From positions 7,626,001 through 7,690,000 of the forward strand of contig PUFA01000081.1 in the NCBI GenBank assembly GCA_003508835.1: a DNA stretch of 64,000 bases, in the 5' to 3' direction. A program made the translations under genes and the position numbers. The DNA comes from Eonycteris spelaea (lineage: Eukaryota > Chordata > Mammalia > Chiroptera > Pteropodidae). Of this stretch, positions 1-11,250 are shown piece after piece. The notes under the pieces were generated by a model. That model had not been told where the DNA came from and did no database searches. It saw nothing but the letters and a program-made list of their open reading frames with translations. How positions within the stretch are numbered: position 1 is the stretch's first letter; each line of letters opens with the position of its first letter.

Positions 1-171
1 AATCCAGGTCTAACTGAGGAGATGGCCTTTCTCCTCCTAGAAGGGGCCTGGAAGGAGTGTTATTCAAGATGGCACATGTCTATGAGGCCTGGGGTGGGGG
101 TGGTCCCTGCTCCCCTCTCAGAAAAGCATTGAGGTCTCCTGGAGGCAGGGAGAGAAATTATGCTCCCAAGG

Positions 172-274
172 TAGGCTATAATTTGAATCCCAGCTCCACC
201 CACCTGCTTAATGTGTGACCTAGGCTAACCAATTCACTTTACTGAGTTAAAATAGTGAAACAATAGCACCAACC
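172..274 (+). repeat. MIR SINE fragment
   Basis: The order 'gaatcccagctccaccca', 'tgtgacct' and a degraded 'agttaaaatagtgaaacaat' stretch follows the MIR core in sense orientation. It is cut at 274 by the start of the next LTR, so the MIR was here first. Confidence 0.6.
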
Positions 275-806
275 TGTGGTAGGCAAAATTTTAAGTAGCC
301 TCCAAGATTCTCACCTCCTGGTATATATCCCCTGAATAATTCCTTCCCCTTGAGTGTGGGCAGGGCCTGCAGATATGATGGGATATCACTCTGTGGTCAT
401 GCTAGATTATACAGCAAAGGTGAAGGGATTTTGCAGGTATAAATTAGATTCCTCATCAGTTGATTTTAAGTTAAGCCAAATGGAGATTATCCTTGGGGTC
501 TGACCTAACCAGGCAGTCCTTTAAAAGAGGATCTGGAGTCTCCTGCTGGCCTCAGAGAATGAATGAGTTCTACAGCAGCAAGGAAATGAGTGCTGCCCAC
601 AAGCACGTGAGCTTTGTGGAGGTCCCTGAGCCACAGAGGACACCCCCTTCCCCAGCCTGGACTGAAGCTTGGTGAGACCCTCAACAGAGGACCTAGCTAA
701 GCCTTGTCTGGACTTCTGCTCTGGAAATTGTGAGATAATAAATGTGTGTTGTTTTAAGCCATTAAATTTGTGATAATTTGTTGTGCAGCAATAGGAAACC
801 AATACA
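275..806 (+). mobile_element. MLT1-type solo LTR (ERVL-MaLR)
   Basis: It begins tgtggtaggc and ends aaaccaataca, the terminal signatures of MLT1 LTRs. The middle carries the family's 'cccttgagtgtgggc' block, and near the 3' end is 'gagataataaatgtgtgttg' with the LTR polyadenylation signal aataaa. At about 530 bp this is a full-length solo LTR with no retroviral internal sequence beside it. The 5-bp flanks no longer match, as expected of an old insertion. An open frame at 493-675 lies inside it and is chance. The subfamily (MLT1D/E/F range) was not resolved. Confidence 0.85.
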
Positions 807-844
807 CTATGACAGGGAAGTTTACGAGATAAATCACATGCTGT

Positions 845-862
845 TTCTCTCTTTCTCTCTCT

Positions 863-898
<36 letters not shown>

Positions 899-909
899 CA
901 CACACACAA

Positions 910-940
<31 letters not shown>
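845..940. repeat. Compound (CT)n-(CA)n microsatellite
   Basis: About 55 bp of nearly pure CT is followed by about 38 bp of CA with two interruptions. It directly follows the LTR. The frames reading through it on both strands (521-931 minus, 778-1032 plus) are low complexity and not genes. Confidence 0.97.
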
Positions 941-1399
941 GGTCTATTCTCAGCTATCTGATGTCCTTTCCCTTCTTCTACATGTCAGGGACCCAGGGAA
1001 TTCCTAGGGTGGTATCACTGCTCTTCCATTAAACTCAGCACCCGAGCTTGGAACCGACCCCTGAATAGGCTTGAAGGAGCTGGCCATGAACAGTGTGACA
1101 GCCCTTTAGGTCTCACTCTGTGTTCCCTAAATGTCAGAACTATGGTGAGTATGCGAATCCCCTCTCACTGATAAGCAGAAACGGTTTTCACATATTCTTC
1201 AACAGAGCTCCTTGGAATGTACAAGTTTCCTGAAGAGCAGAGAGTGCTCTCAGGACTCACTGAGGCTGACCCCCTGCAGGTGGGATGTTCCAGTCAGCAG
1301 ATTCCTCCCTGAGTGACCACATCCCCAGGCTGGGTCCCATGCTGGGGTCCTGGAGGCCCAACCCCAGGTCATTTGTCTCTACTGCCAAAATGATCACAA
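941..1399. other. No feature recognised
   Basis: Ordinary mixed-composition DNA without a recognisable repeat, exon or RNA gene. Confidence 0.5.
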
Positions 1400-1530
1400 T
1401 CTCTCCACTGTGTGCTGGGCACCTCCCTGTTTCCAGGTTCTGTCATGCCCCGTACACCCATACAAATCCTTACAACAAGCTGGGGACGCAGGTGCACGTC
1501 TCTCTGTTTCACATATGGGAGGGATTTGTG
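1400..1530 (-). repeat. Degraded MIR-like fragment
   Basis: 'ctgtgtgctgggcacc' followed by 'caaatccttacaacaagct' follows the antisense order of MIR. The later, more diagnostic half is poorly preserved. Confidence 0.4.
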
Positions 1531-1551
1531 TGCAGAAGGGTGAAGTATCCA

Positions 1552-1613
1552 ACTCTCTCCCTCCCTTCTTTCTTCCCTCCCTCCCTCTCTCTTTCCCTCC
1601 CTTTCCTGTTCAC
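1552..1613. repeat. Polypyrimidine (TCCC/TTCC) tract
   Basis: About 60 bp almost purely C and T on the plus strand, with tccc and ttcc units. Frames 1285-1767 and 1369-1617 cross it and owe part of their length to it. Confidence 0.9.
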
Positions 1614-1689
1614 ACAAACATTCAGGGGGCTTCTATTGAGTGCAGGTACTGTGCTTGGTCCTAAGTATACAAATACAAAAACAGCTTCA

Positions 1690-1935
1690 ATAACAACTGT
1701 TAACACTGATAAAGCACCTGCTACCTGGCAAGAATTATTAGGTACTTACCATATTCAGACATATTAATTAATCTTTACAACCACACAGTGAGGAGAAGGT
1801 ACTATTTTTAGGCTCATTTAACAGAGGGGGAAACTGAAGCTGACCAAGGTTAAGGAATTTGCCCATAGTCATAAAGTTAGTAAATGGGGGAATCAGGATT
1901 CAAATACACAGTCCAGCTTCAAAACCTGCAAAGGT
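1690..1935 (-). repeat. MIR SINE, near complete
   Basis: The antisense MIR order is clear: an AT-rich 'aacaactgttaacactgat' start, 'taatctttacaaccacacag', 'gggaaactgaagct', then 'tagtaaatgggggaatcagg'. About 245 bp, so most of the family's 260 bp is present. Confidence 0.85.
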
Positions 1936-1984
1936 AACTATTCTGCTAAGCTGGTCCCTACCTTTGAGAGTCTGCAGTTTAGTA

Positions 1985-2055
1985 CAGAGAATTAATGATC
2001 TCCAGGCACACAGCAGGTGCTCGAATGTACTTGTTAAATGAATGGATGATTGGCA
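1985..2055 (+). repeat. L2 LINE 3' end
   Basis: 'cacacagcaggtgctcgaat' followed by 'gttaaatgaatggatga' matches the L2 3' terminus with its short TGAATGAA-type tail. Confidence 0.6.
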
Positions 2056-2450
2056 GTATAGGGGGATCACAGATTGCCTGAGCAGCTGGGGAAGGTTTCC
2101 CTGAGGAGGAGGCATTGGAGCTGGGTCACGAGAGATAAGTAGGAATTCACCAGGACTCCACACCCAGATTCTCTTCCTTCCAGCCACACTGATTCTCTAA
2201 CAATCAAGGACTGCTAGAAGGGGACCTTAGGGGTAGAGGGCTCCCATCTATGCCTTACTAAGGTCTGCTATTAAAGACTTTCCATCTGCCTCCACCACCA
2301 GGTCTGAAACCCTCTTTGCCTTGCATCTGACAGCAAGTTTGGAGCACTGAGTCCCATTTAAATACTTCTGTTACCTCAGAAGGTGGGGAAGGCTCCAAGA
2401 TTAAAACCTAAGATAGGAAGCATGAATCAGAGAGGTGCAGAATCAGATGC
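2056..2450. other. No feature recognised
   Basis: Unique-looking sequence. No splice-bounded open frame or repeat was seen on either strand. Confidence 0.45.
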
Positions 2451-2454
2451 TGGC

Positions 2455-2650
2455 CAAGAACATAGGCTTGGAACAGAAAGACTTGGATTCAAACCCTAAC
2501 TTCCCTGTTAATTGGCTGTGTGACCTTGGGTAAGTTATTTAACTCCTCAATAGTACCTACCTTGTAGGGCTTTTGTGGTGATTAAATAACTCAGTAGAAG
2601 TTAAGTATTTACAAAATGACACAGGAAATGCTTAGTAAGCATAGCTTATC
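2455..2650 (+). repeat. MIR SINE
   Basis: 'ggattcaaaccctaacttcc', 'tgtgaccttgggtaagttat', 'gtgattaaataact' and 'gaaatgcttagtaagcat' occur in MIR sense order. Confidence 0.85.
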
Positions 2651-3160
2651 TTTTAAATTAGTATTTTAAATAAGATTAATTTAATATTCTATACCTTGGG
2701 AGCTTTCTGGGAAGACAGGACAGCTGCATGAAGGTCCATGAAGAGGACAGACCTGGGCAAGGGGTTCCCATAGACTCTGAGTATGAGGACTTCCAACGAG
2801 GGCAGAAGCAGGGCCAGGTGGGGGTTTTAGGTGAATAAATCCAAGAGAAATCCAAGAAATTCCAAAATCCTCCATACCTAGTCTGGGCCTGGTTAAAGAA
2901 GAAATGATGAAAAGCCTCACAGGTTAGTTTATGATCCCACTGGCTTCTGACAGGACAACCTGAGGGTACCTGTCAGGAAGCAGCTTTGCAACTGTAGTGA
3001 GGACTGGAATGGGAGACAGATTTGTTCTTAGTGTGTGCATAATTCTTCAACTGCAGACTGTTAAATGCTGTGCATATATTAGTGTTCTCTTTGGAATCTG
3101 ATATACTAAAAGATGGGGCACGAAATGAAGGTGGTTACTAATTACGATCACGCATATGCC
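2651..3160. other. No feature recognised
   Basis: AT-rich at the left edge, then mixed composition. The 79-codon minus frame at 2681-2920 has no recognisable domain. Confidence 0.45.
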
Positions 3161-3164
3161 TATG

Positions 3165-3345
3165 ATGCCTATGGAGTCTTTGCTGTGTGCTCTTCACAAG
3201 GTCCCTGCCCAATAGGTACTGTTATTCGGTCCACTTTATAGATGAGAAAACTGAGGCTTGGAGAGGTCAAACCACTAAGGACAGCCCTGGGATTATAATT
3301 CAGGTTCATGTGGCTACAGGGCCTATGCTCTTAATCATGCTCGGA
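3165..3345 (-). repeat. MIR SINE
   Basis: 'aataggtactgttattcggt', 'atgagaaaactgaggcttgg' and 'ggttcatgtggctac' follow antisense MIR order. Confidence 0.75.
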
Positions 3346-3744
3346 AATCCCTAGGATGATGAATCAGAGAAAGAGATACAGCAGGGGAAACGGAGGGAAG
3401 ATATCATTACTAAACTATGATCGTGGAAAACTTCCTCAGGAGCTGGGAAGACGGGGATGGGCATCTAAATTGGTTAAAGATGAGTTTTACTGACTTTATG
3501 GCTCTGCCCATTTCTTCATGTGGAATCAGGGTGAGGGGAAATGGTGATTGGCTAATATGAACTCCAACCTCAAAATTCTCTGCCCATCAAAGCAGCCTCC
3601 ACGAGAAGCATCAGATTTGTTCTCTCTGGCTGCTACTACTAGAATATCCCTGCCAATGCCCCTTTCACGGTTGGTGGTGAATCATCCAAGAAAACATTTC
3701 TTTATTTTATTTCTCATTTTGACCCAAAGTCTTATCACTTGATT

Positions 3745-4320
3745 TATAATCTTTATTAGACTGTCCTACTGACATTTTTCCCTTTTCAGAAACCTCATCT
3801 GCCCTTGCAGAACCCCAATCTCCATTAGAGAAAGGTCTCTCCCCCATCCCATGGGGTTTAGGTGAAGCTGCCAATCATTGTGTCTCCCCTGGTCAAGCCC
3901 CATAGTCCATCCATCTCCCACAGTGATTGATCTAAGGGGAAGGCACGTGCCCTAAGCTGGGCCAATCCCCATCCATACATGAGATTTGCCTTGTAGACAG
4001 AGAAGGGAAAAGATTGTTCTTTGCTTAAGCTTGTGAACTGACTGTAAGAACCAGGTCAGCCCAGAACTACTGGTAACCATCTGATCTACCAAGAAGAAGA
4101 AAACAACCTGAGAATAAAGGAAACACTGGGAGAGTAGCTGAGAGAAAGAGAAGAAAACCAAGCCCTCATAATATTATTTAAGCCTTGGGAGTTAGTTGTG
4201 CCTGATGCCCCTTCACCCCTGTACTCTGCAGTTGTGTGAACCAATACATTCTTTTTTATTTTTTTCTTAAACTTTGTTATCTTGTGATTTGGCCACTGGC
4301 AACTGAAAGATTTCTATTAA
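3745..4320 (+). mobile_element. Ancient LTR-like element, family uncertain
   Basis: Blocks such as 'agagaaaggtctctccccca', 'taagctgggccaatccccat' and 'gtgaaccaatacattctttt', followed by a terminal 'ggcaactgaaaga', match an old ERVL-type LTR whose 3' part carries an AATAAA-like site in the sense direction. No internal retroviral sequence adjoins it. The exact family is not assigned, and both boundaries are approximate. Confidence 0.5.
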
Positions 4321-4440
4321 ATACCACCCTCAAAGGATTCATCAATTAATTGCCTCATTCATCAATGATCTATTTAGTACTCACTCTGGGCCTGGCACTG
4401 ATATGCTATCTGCCTAAATGGAAATTAGAATAAAGATTTA

Positions 4441-6080
4441 TCATCTTAGGATATTTGGAGCAATGGGACCCGGGCACTGAAGGCAATTTCTAAAGAGGAG
4501 TGTTCAACACGTCTGGGTCTAGGCCCAGCTCTTAGGAGCAGGTTTGCAGCAATAATGACCACAGCAGTAACCACAGCAGGGATCACACTAGCAACAAAGG
4601 CTAATTGAGTGTTTGGCAACAAGTTCCAATAACAATCATTGTCAACTGGATAGCTGTTTTACTTGGGATGACAAAATCAAGACAACAGTTGAGTTCCTGC
4701 TGTTGTGAGTTCATCATGGAAGACAGTTGGTGAGGATTGGGGTTCACGTCAGAGGGGACAGGGTAAGAGGAGCTAAGTCTGAAAGACTGTGGTTTACATT
4801 TTCAAGGGAATTTACCAGAAGCAATAAATTGAGCTGTAGATTCACTCAAGACCAAGCGACAGACTTTAAGTCCAGATCAACCATGATATTGTTTCTCTGA
4901 GGCTCCTCTTAGAGCCCATTTCCTCTTCTGTAAAATGGTGCATTAATTCTCAACTGTCTAATCCTCAGGGCTGCTTCAGGATCAAACAAGGTGCTCTGTA
5001 AATAGCAGAGCTCAAAACAGGTACCCAATTGAAGGAACAAAACCTGGACTCTGGAGGCAAACCAATAAGTGTGCTTGCTGGGACCAGACGAATTGGGAAG
5101 AGGTACAGAAAAAAAAAAAAAAAAACTTATTACCTTCAAGCAGACAGCTGAGCAAGTAGAGTGAAGCTGTGGGTTTTGTACAAATGACTCTTGGAAAGTA
5201 AGTATCGCCACACATTCTGTTGAGACTCTAGCTGAGGTGTCTCCACTTCACAGTGAGATTACCAGACCTCAGCTAAAGATTTCCTCTCCTGCCTGAGAGA
5301 GAATATGTGAATGTGTGTGGCCACACATACACTCACATACACTCACCTCTGTGTAGGGCTCCATGCACCTGGCTAAGAAGGCAATTCGGGTTCATATCTA
5401 ACCCACTGGCTGCTTGCCAACCCATGTAACCTGGGGCAGCTTCTGCCCAGAGGGGTGTGTGCAAACACGAATATACACATGAGTGCGTACACGCGTGAGA
5501 GCAGCAGGGACCTACGCGTGACCTTTATGATAGACGAATCTCTGGCAACCAGCACTAGTTCCATTCTTCACTGATTTGGCCTTTAAGCCTCAACTCAAAG
5601 GCTTTCCATTTCTAAAACTAAATTTCTTTATATGTCATGTGGACCTTTTAGCTAACGACACCAAAGGACAACAACCTTCAATCAAACGGATCCATCTGGA
5701 ACCAGGGTGACTTTGTTTTAATGAGCCACTCATTCTCCTCTCATTGCTAACTTATAAAATTTTCACTCCATCTCCTCTTTCTTCTTGTGTCCCTCATCTT
5801 CCTCCCCTTCCGTTTTGATTCTCAATGATCTAGAACCTTGTGGATGCTCCCATTTGAATCACGTGGGATGGGAACTTTAATTTGTTCAAGCAGAAAGTGG
5901 TCAATGCCTCTGATAAAAGGCAGTCTGGCATGTCCTATTCTCTACAGAAAAGCACTGAGAGACCAAACTATGTGGTTTCCTCAAACCCATGTTAGGCTGA
6001 GGGAGGACAGGGACTATGTCTTGGGATTCCCATGAGTATCTTTGACAAGTGTCTCAGTAGTATAGAACCATTTTGTTTTT
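4441..6080. other. No gene recognised
   Basis: Mostly unique-looking sequence. The only clear landmark is a run of 17 A at 5,109-5,125, which ends no recognisable retrocopy. Minus-strand frames at 4909-5211 and 5012-5215 cross that run and are artefacts. Confidence 0.5.
5109..5125. repeat. Poly(A) tract, 17 A
   Basis: Uninterrupted A run. No L1 3' end or processed pseudogene was recognised upstream, so it is listed only as a homopolymer. Confidence 0.95.
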
Positions 6081-6084
6081 AAAG

Positions 6085-6235
6085 TGGGCAGCTATTAAGT
6101 ACTCATTATGTTCCAGGCACTGTGCCAGGTGCTTGTTGCATTGCCAGTAAATAGGCGCAACCCTATTTCACAGATAGGTAAACTGAGAACATTTTCTAAA
6201 CAGTAGTTTCTATGCCCTTTCGAGAAAACTAAGAA
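6085..6235 (-). repeat. MIR SINE fragment
   Basis: 'ccaggcactgtgccaggtgc' followed by 'ttcacagataggtaaactga' is the antisense MIR core. Confidence 0.75.
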
Positions 6236-6534
6236 CAAAAGTAGTTAAGCTCCATTCACGGAAGCTTCTCATTCTGGAACAGAGGGTGTAGGTGGTGTGT
6301 GGTACTCATGCCACCTAACATACTCAGGTTACAAATGGGGAGATCGAGGCCTGAAGGGGAGCCTGGGATGTTAGAGAGGCACAACTGAGGGCTAGAACCC
6401 TGTCTTCTGAAAGCATGTAGGGTACTAAGAACATAGGGCTGTGGCTTACACATTATTCACGACCCAAAGGAGTGGTATGGAGAAGCTATTTCTACATGGA
6501 AGACCTCCTAATACACATATGCCTTAGGAAATAA

Positions 6535-6750
6535 AGAGCATGGGTTTGGGGACTCAGTTCTGACTCTTACTAGTGGCCTTGGGTTGATAATTAATCCGTC
6601 TGCATCCCAGTCTCCTCATATATAAAATGGTACCAACACAAATACCCTCAAAGTATTGCTGTGAGGGTTAAGCGAGATAAACCATGTAAAATGCTTAGTA
6701 TGGTACATGGTATATATCAAGTGCTCGAGTACTGTCTACTTGTATTATCT
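6535..6750 (+). repeat. MIR SINE
   Basis: 'gcatgggtttggggactcag', 'tctcctcatatataaaatgg', 'gctgtgagggttaagcgaga' and 'atgcttagtatggtacatgg' run in sense order over about 215 bp. Confidence 0.85.
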
Positions 6751-7004
6751 TGCTGGGCTAAAGAATACTCTTAATGCTTCTGTTGCAAAATGAATCAAAT
6801 ATAAGATGCCTTTCCAATGGCATTTCAGGCCAATACTACTTTCTTCAGTTTAGAATCTTCTGGGAACAACTCTCGAGGAAATTTGCTCTAATCAGACTTT
6901 TCGGTCTCAATAACAAAGAATTAGGTGATGAAATGATAGAAATAAAAAGGGTTATTGGGACTCAAGACATTTGCCAGTTATTAGCTGTGTGGACTTAGAA
7001 ATAA

Positions 7005-7215
7005 TATTAATAATGGTCAATATCAATATTTATTGATTACTTTCTATGTGCCAAGTATCTGTTCTGATTTTTATGTATACATACTTATATATACACACAC
7101 ATATATAGTAATTAGCATTATTCATATCATTTACTCAATAGTTCCTACCATGACCCCTGTGAAGATGGTATTAGGTGTTTTTGCTATTTAGTTTTCCCAG
7201 CCTCAGTTTCTCCAA
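7005..7215 (-). repeat. MIR SINE, degraded
   Basis: 'tattgattactttctatgtg' and 'ctcagtttctcc'-like remnants suggest antisense MIR. A short ATATAC-rich expansion at about 7,075-7,106 interrupts it. Confidence 0.5.
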
Positions 7216-8289
7216 CGGCAAGAGAGGCCAGTGCACACTGGCCCACCATGAGGGGTTATTGAGAATACCCAGAAGACATGATACATGAAGTTGGTTCTGA
7301 CACGAAGTCCTAGAAAACCAGGCTGATCCCTGCTACCAGATGTCAGCCATTCTCTGAAGACCTCTAACCACAGAGGGCACCAGTGGCTGACTGTAGGAAG
7401 GACACCTCTATTCTAAGGTGTAGCACCTGCCCCTATGGAACCTGTTGTCAGCAGCATGTTGACTCTTGAGAGCACAGACCTAGAATAACAAGCATGGCTT
7501 ACTTTTCAACACTCTCCTACATGTCCTTTGCCTCAAATTCCTACTGTTCAAGATCAGAAGGAAAACATTTTATTTAGAAATTAGTCCAAGTCCATTTTAG
7601 TTAGAGATTGTCCCTCTCAGTTTGTGCCAAATGACCTGAGTCCTCCAAGAGAGCCATCAGAGAAAGAAAATTTGCTTTCAGAGTGGGACAAAATTAAGGC
7701 AAACAGACCTCTATGTCATCATGATTTATCCCTTGCTTATGACCAACAGAAGCAGCCGAACCACCGAAGTCATTTTACAAAACCCATCAAGTGCTTACTC
7801 ACCAGAATGCAGGTCATTAATTTTACATGGGGAAGATGTAAGCCTTGGCTTGACTGAGGATGGAACTGTAGTGATGTGAGTAGGGGAGAAAGCCCCATAA
7901 GGTATTAGTGTGGCCCTTGGTTTAAAAAGGCAAAGCAAAGGGATCATGAGAGTTTTTCCCATTGCTATACTGATATGGAAACCACCTGAGCCCATGATCA
8001 TGCTGAAATTACCTGGTGTGAGGGGCCGGGAAGAGGGCAGGCCCATGACCAATGGAGGGGATCCACTTTGGGCCATGTGTGAACAACAGATTTGAAGGTT
8101 CAAGACCACCTACCCATTTGTTAGCACCATTCAGCTAAAGGGGTTCCTTGGGCCTTCCTGTGTATCTAAAAATGAGTCAACCCTTGAGTTATCTGGTACA
8201 GATCTCAATATATTCTAACAGGTCCATCACCTTGACCATCCTGAGCCTCTCTTGGAGTAGCTCTGGGCTGGTGGGGAAGCAAGTGAGAG
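7216..8289. other. No feature recognised
   Basis: Unique-looking sequence. Frames at 7624-7857, 7795-8109 and 7910-8095 overlap on opposite strands and none shows a domain or flanking splice sites. Confidence 0.45.
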
Positions 8290-8458
8290 CTGTGGTGTGA
8301 GTCAGAACTGGGTTTGAGACTTACCTTTGCTACTATAAACTCAGGAAAAGCCACCTCTCTGTACCTCAATTTTCTCACCTCGCAATGGGAACAATAACGT
8401 CTATTTCACAGAATTGTTAATAATATTAACTAAGATAAACCCCTCCCAGAAAAAGATA
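8290..8458 (+). repeat. MIR SINE
   Basis: 'gaactgggtttgagacttac', 'cctcaattttctcacctcgc' and 'attaactaagataaa' are the sense MIR order. Confidence 0.75.
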
Positions 8459-8499
8459 ACTCAGTGTTTCCCAGATTTAGGGATGTGTTGATCCAGTAA

Positions 8500-8612
8500 A
8501 ATTAAAAAACAACCCCAAAAAACAAAACAAAAAAAAACAAATAACAACCAACCAAACAAAAATTAGACAAATCAATCTAGTGTTGCCAAATACAAACAAA
8601 AAAATAAAGACT
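8500..8612. repeat. A-rich (AAAC)n low-complexity tract
   Basis: A-dominated sequence with irregular aac, aaac and aaaac units. No retroelement body was recognised immediately upstream. Confidence 0.85.
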
Positions 8613-9380
8613 TCTTTCTGGCATCAGCATCATAGAAAAAAGGCCATTTTAACACAGAAAGTGTAGGTGGTAATCTCAGGACAAAAGGGCCTCCTTTTCT
8701 CTTAGCTTTATAGAAAGCTCCCCATAGTCCCTCAACTCCTTAGACCAGAGAACCCTGCCGTGCACTAGCACTGGCCCTCATGTGGTTGCTGGGAAACCAC
8801 TTAGGATGATGTGCTTTGCACAAGGAGGAAGCCTGGTGGATATTAGTGCCTTGCCTTATTTGTCACACTTTGCTGTGCTGTTAAGGTATTTGTTACATAT
8901 CCTCCACCCAGCAGCGGGCTTTGCATGAGCAGGACCCAGGTACTGGACAGAGTGGGTGCTCATTGAGGGTGGGGTGAACGGGAGAAGGAAGAACATCATT
9001 GAGACAGCAGAAGGCCAGTCACAGAGATTAAAACTGAAGGGAGGGGGCACCAAAACACACCAATCTACCCCCACAGTCCCTCTATATACAGAAGATTTGT
9101 CCTCACATTGCAGAGCAGACACAAAAGCTCTGGGAACAAACTGCAACAATAATATTCATGTAAAAAAAAAACACCAAGTCTTTATTTTGAAAAGGCAAAG
9201 CAGAAAAGGAACTGGGAGGCAGCTAAGTCCCAGCTATGACTTCATTCACCACCTAGGACTGACACAGAAGAGGATACACCCCTGATTCTTGAACGATGCC
9301 TCTTTAAATCAACAGAAGGCTCAACAGCCAATCCACAGGCAAGCTGTTGTTACTGTGGAACCCTGGACTGTCATCTTCTT
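8613..9380. other. No feature recognised
   Basis: The opposing frames 8856-9149 minus and 8956-9285 plus overlap and neither has a recognisable product. Confidence 0.45.
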
Positions 9381-9430
9381 AACAGCTGAGACTTACAGAG
9401 CACTCACATGAACCAGTACAGACTAAATTT

Positions 9431-9432
<2 letters not shown>

Positions 9433-9478
<46 letters not shown>
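9433..9478. repeat. (CA)n microsatellite
   Basis: About 23 uninterrupted CA units. The 10-mer agactaaatt occurs immediately on both sides (9,420-9,429 and 9,480-9,489). Confidence 0.97.
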
Positions 9479-9482
<4 letters not shown>

Positions 9483-9489
9483 CTAAATT

Positions 9490-9603
9490 ATATATATGAT
9501 ATCAATTATATGTATTTGATATATCGTATAAATAAATATAAATAAATTAAATTAAATAAATAAAAAAACAAATAAATAAATAAATAAAAATATAAATATA
9601 TAT
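9490..9603. repeat. AT-rich (TAAA)n/(TA)n tract
   Basis: Over 100 bp of A and T with almost no G or C, mixing ta, ataa and taaa units. Confidence 0.9.
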
Positions 9604-9725
9604 CTCCATACCTCAGTCTCTCCTTACAAAAAGTACTGTCCTCTCCATTTTACAGATGTGGACCCTGAGGCTTCTAAAGTTTAAGTCACTTGCTCTAGTC
9701 ATTCTCTCAAGCTGTTAAATGACTT

Positions 9726-10224
9726 TCAATGCTTTCCCTTTTGATGACTAAAAGGTGTGAGGAAAATGCATAAAACTTTCCTCAGAACCACTCCTAGAGA
9801 CAGGGGAACGGCTCTGATGAGGCACAGGGTCCACCTGCATACAGCAGTGCTGTACACAGAGAAAGAGCAGCAGCAAAATTGACTCTTAGAGGAAAACCAT
9901 TCCCTTGATTATGGGAAAGGTCATGGCTCTGTAATTCTCACCTGGTTATGAATTAATGGATGCCTAAACCCACTTTAGAAAAGCTTTGAAATCAAGTTTT
10001 AAAACTCAATCCAGTCCCCTACTGAGCACCTCGTTTTTCACTAGTGAATCCCAAAACCCAATACAGTTTCTGACACGCAGTCTGTGCTTGACTAGTATCT
10101 GCAGAGTCTTTACTGAATTGTTTACCCACATGAAAGACATTTCAGAAGGCCTACTCTGGGCCTACAGTTCTTCATAAGCAGATACTTTCAGGTTAAAATG
10201 GAATTTGTTTCTTTTAAAATAAGA
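9726..10224. other. No feature recognised
   Basis: No repeat, RNA gene or exon signature identified. Confidence 0.45.
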
Positions 10225-10445
10225 ATGGAAACAGCACAGGCCTTGGGAGTGGCAGGATGAATTCTGGCCAAATTCCACATGCTAGCTGTGTGATTTCTGG
10301 AAGGTTCCTTAGCGTCTTGGAGCCTCAGGTCTCTCATTTGTAATATGGGGATAGAGATATCTCTCCATTACAGGACTATTCATAGAGCAACCTTCAGAAA
10401 TAACCATACGACAGATCATGCCATGAGGGAAAGCATTCCAAATCA
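10225..10445 (+). repeat. MIR SINE
   Basis: 'caggccttgggagtggcagg', 'agctgtgtgatttctggaag' and 'ctctcatttgtaatatgggg' in sense order. Confidence 0.8.
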
Positions 10446-11089
10446 CAAGTACCGTGAGGTGGGCCCCCAGCGCTACCATGCTAAGCCACTCTGCCCTCAC
10501 CGGTTTCCAGGCCCCACATGCCCTAGGCCCCGTAGCTAGACTAGCAGCCCCATCTGCCCAGGAGAGGGACTGGGCTCTTGGCTACTCCAGCTGTGGTTTT
10601 CAGGACCCACTGCCAAGGCCGCACCTGTGTAGGGTCCTCAGGCTTCACCTTAACAGTCTGTGCCAGTTCTCTACTTGAGCTTGATACAGTCAAACACCAG
10701 GAAGGGATGTACTCAGGTTTACTCAAGAAGATGAACTGCTCCGCTTCAGAGAACCACACTGAACGCAGATCCATTTCCTTGATGGGCATGCCCAGCACCA
10801 AAGGCTAGCACCAGAAGTCCCCAGGAAGTCACCATGGTCACCATGTGACTGTACTTAGGAGGTGCTCAGCAAAAATCAATGAATGTTATATGATCATTTC
10901 TTTGTCCCAGACCTGAACCCTATGACAGAAAGATGGAGATTTTTCATCTTCCCCTGTCTCAAGCGAATAAACCCAGAAATGTCAAATTCCCTAGGATTAC
11001 ACAGCAGCTCATACCCAAACCTTGACACCTCTAGACTATATTCTCCTCAGAAGAATGGGGCCGATGGTTTTCTTTATAGATAAGGTGTC
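10446..11089. other. No feature recognised
   Basis: Several mutually overlapping frames lie at 10,454-10,808 on both strands. None resembles a known protein, and no convincing acceptor-donor pair encloses one. Confidence 0.45.
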
Positions 11090-11250
11090 TAACATCAATG
11101 AAGAGGTCACAGGTGTCGAGAACCTTCTCATACAGCATCTCCTTTAATCCACCAACAATGCTACCTTCTGAAAACAACCCTAGAGAGGCTGAGTGACACT
11201 TAGAATGTGAAAAATTAAAGATGGAAACTCAGGTCATTCTGACCTTAGTC
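11090..11250 (-). repeat. MIR SINE, degraded
   Basis: 'catctcctttaatccaccaa', 'ccctagagaggctgagtgac' and 'ggaaactcaggtcattctga' follow antisense MIR order. Confidence 0.55.

Larger units (their letters stand above)
9381..9722 (-). repeat. MIR-like fragment split by simple repeats
   Basis: Left part 9,381-9,425 resembles 'gagcacttactatgtaccag'. Right part 9,615-9,722 carries 'cattttacagatgtggaccc' and 'aagtcacttgctctagtc'. The (CA)n and AT-rich tract at 9,433-9,600 lies between them. Confidence 0.55.

Noticed and set aside
275..806. LTRs here and elsewhere as part of an endogenous provirus
   Set aside because: Every LTR seen is solitary. No gag, pol or env-like reading frame adjoins any of them.
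5109..5125. Poly(A) run as the tail of a processed pseudogene
   Set aside because: The upstream sequence shows no recognisable coding similarity and no flanking duplication.
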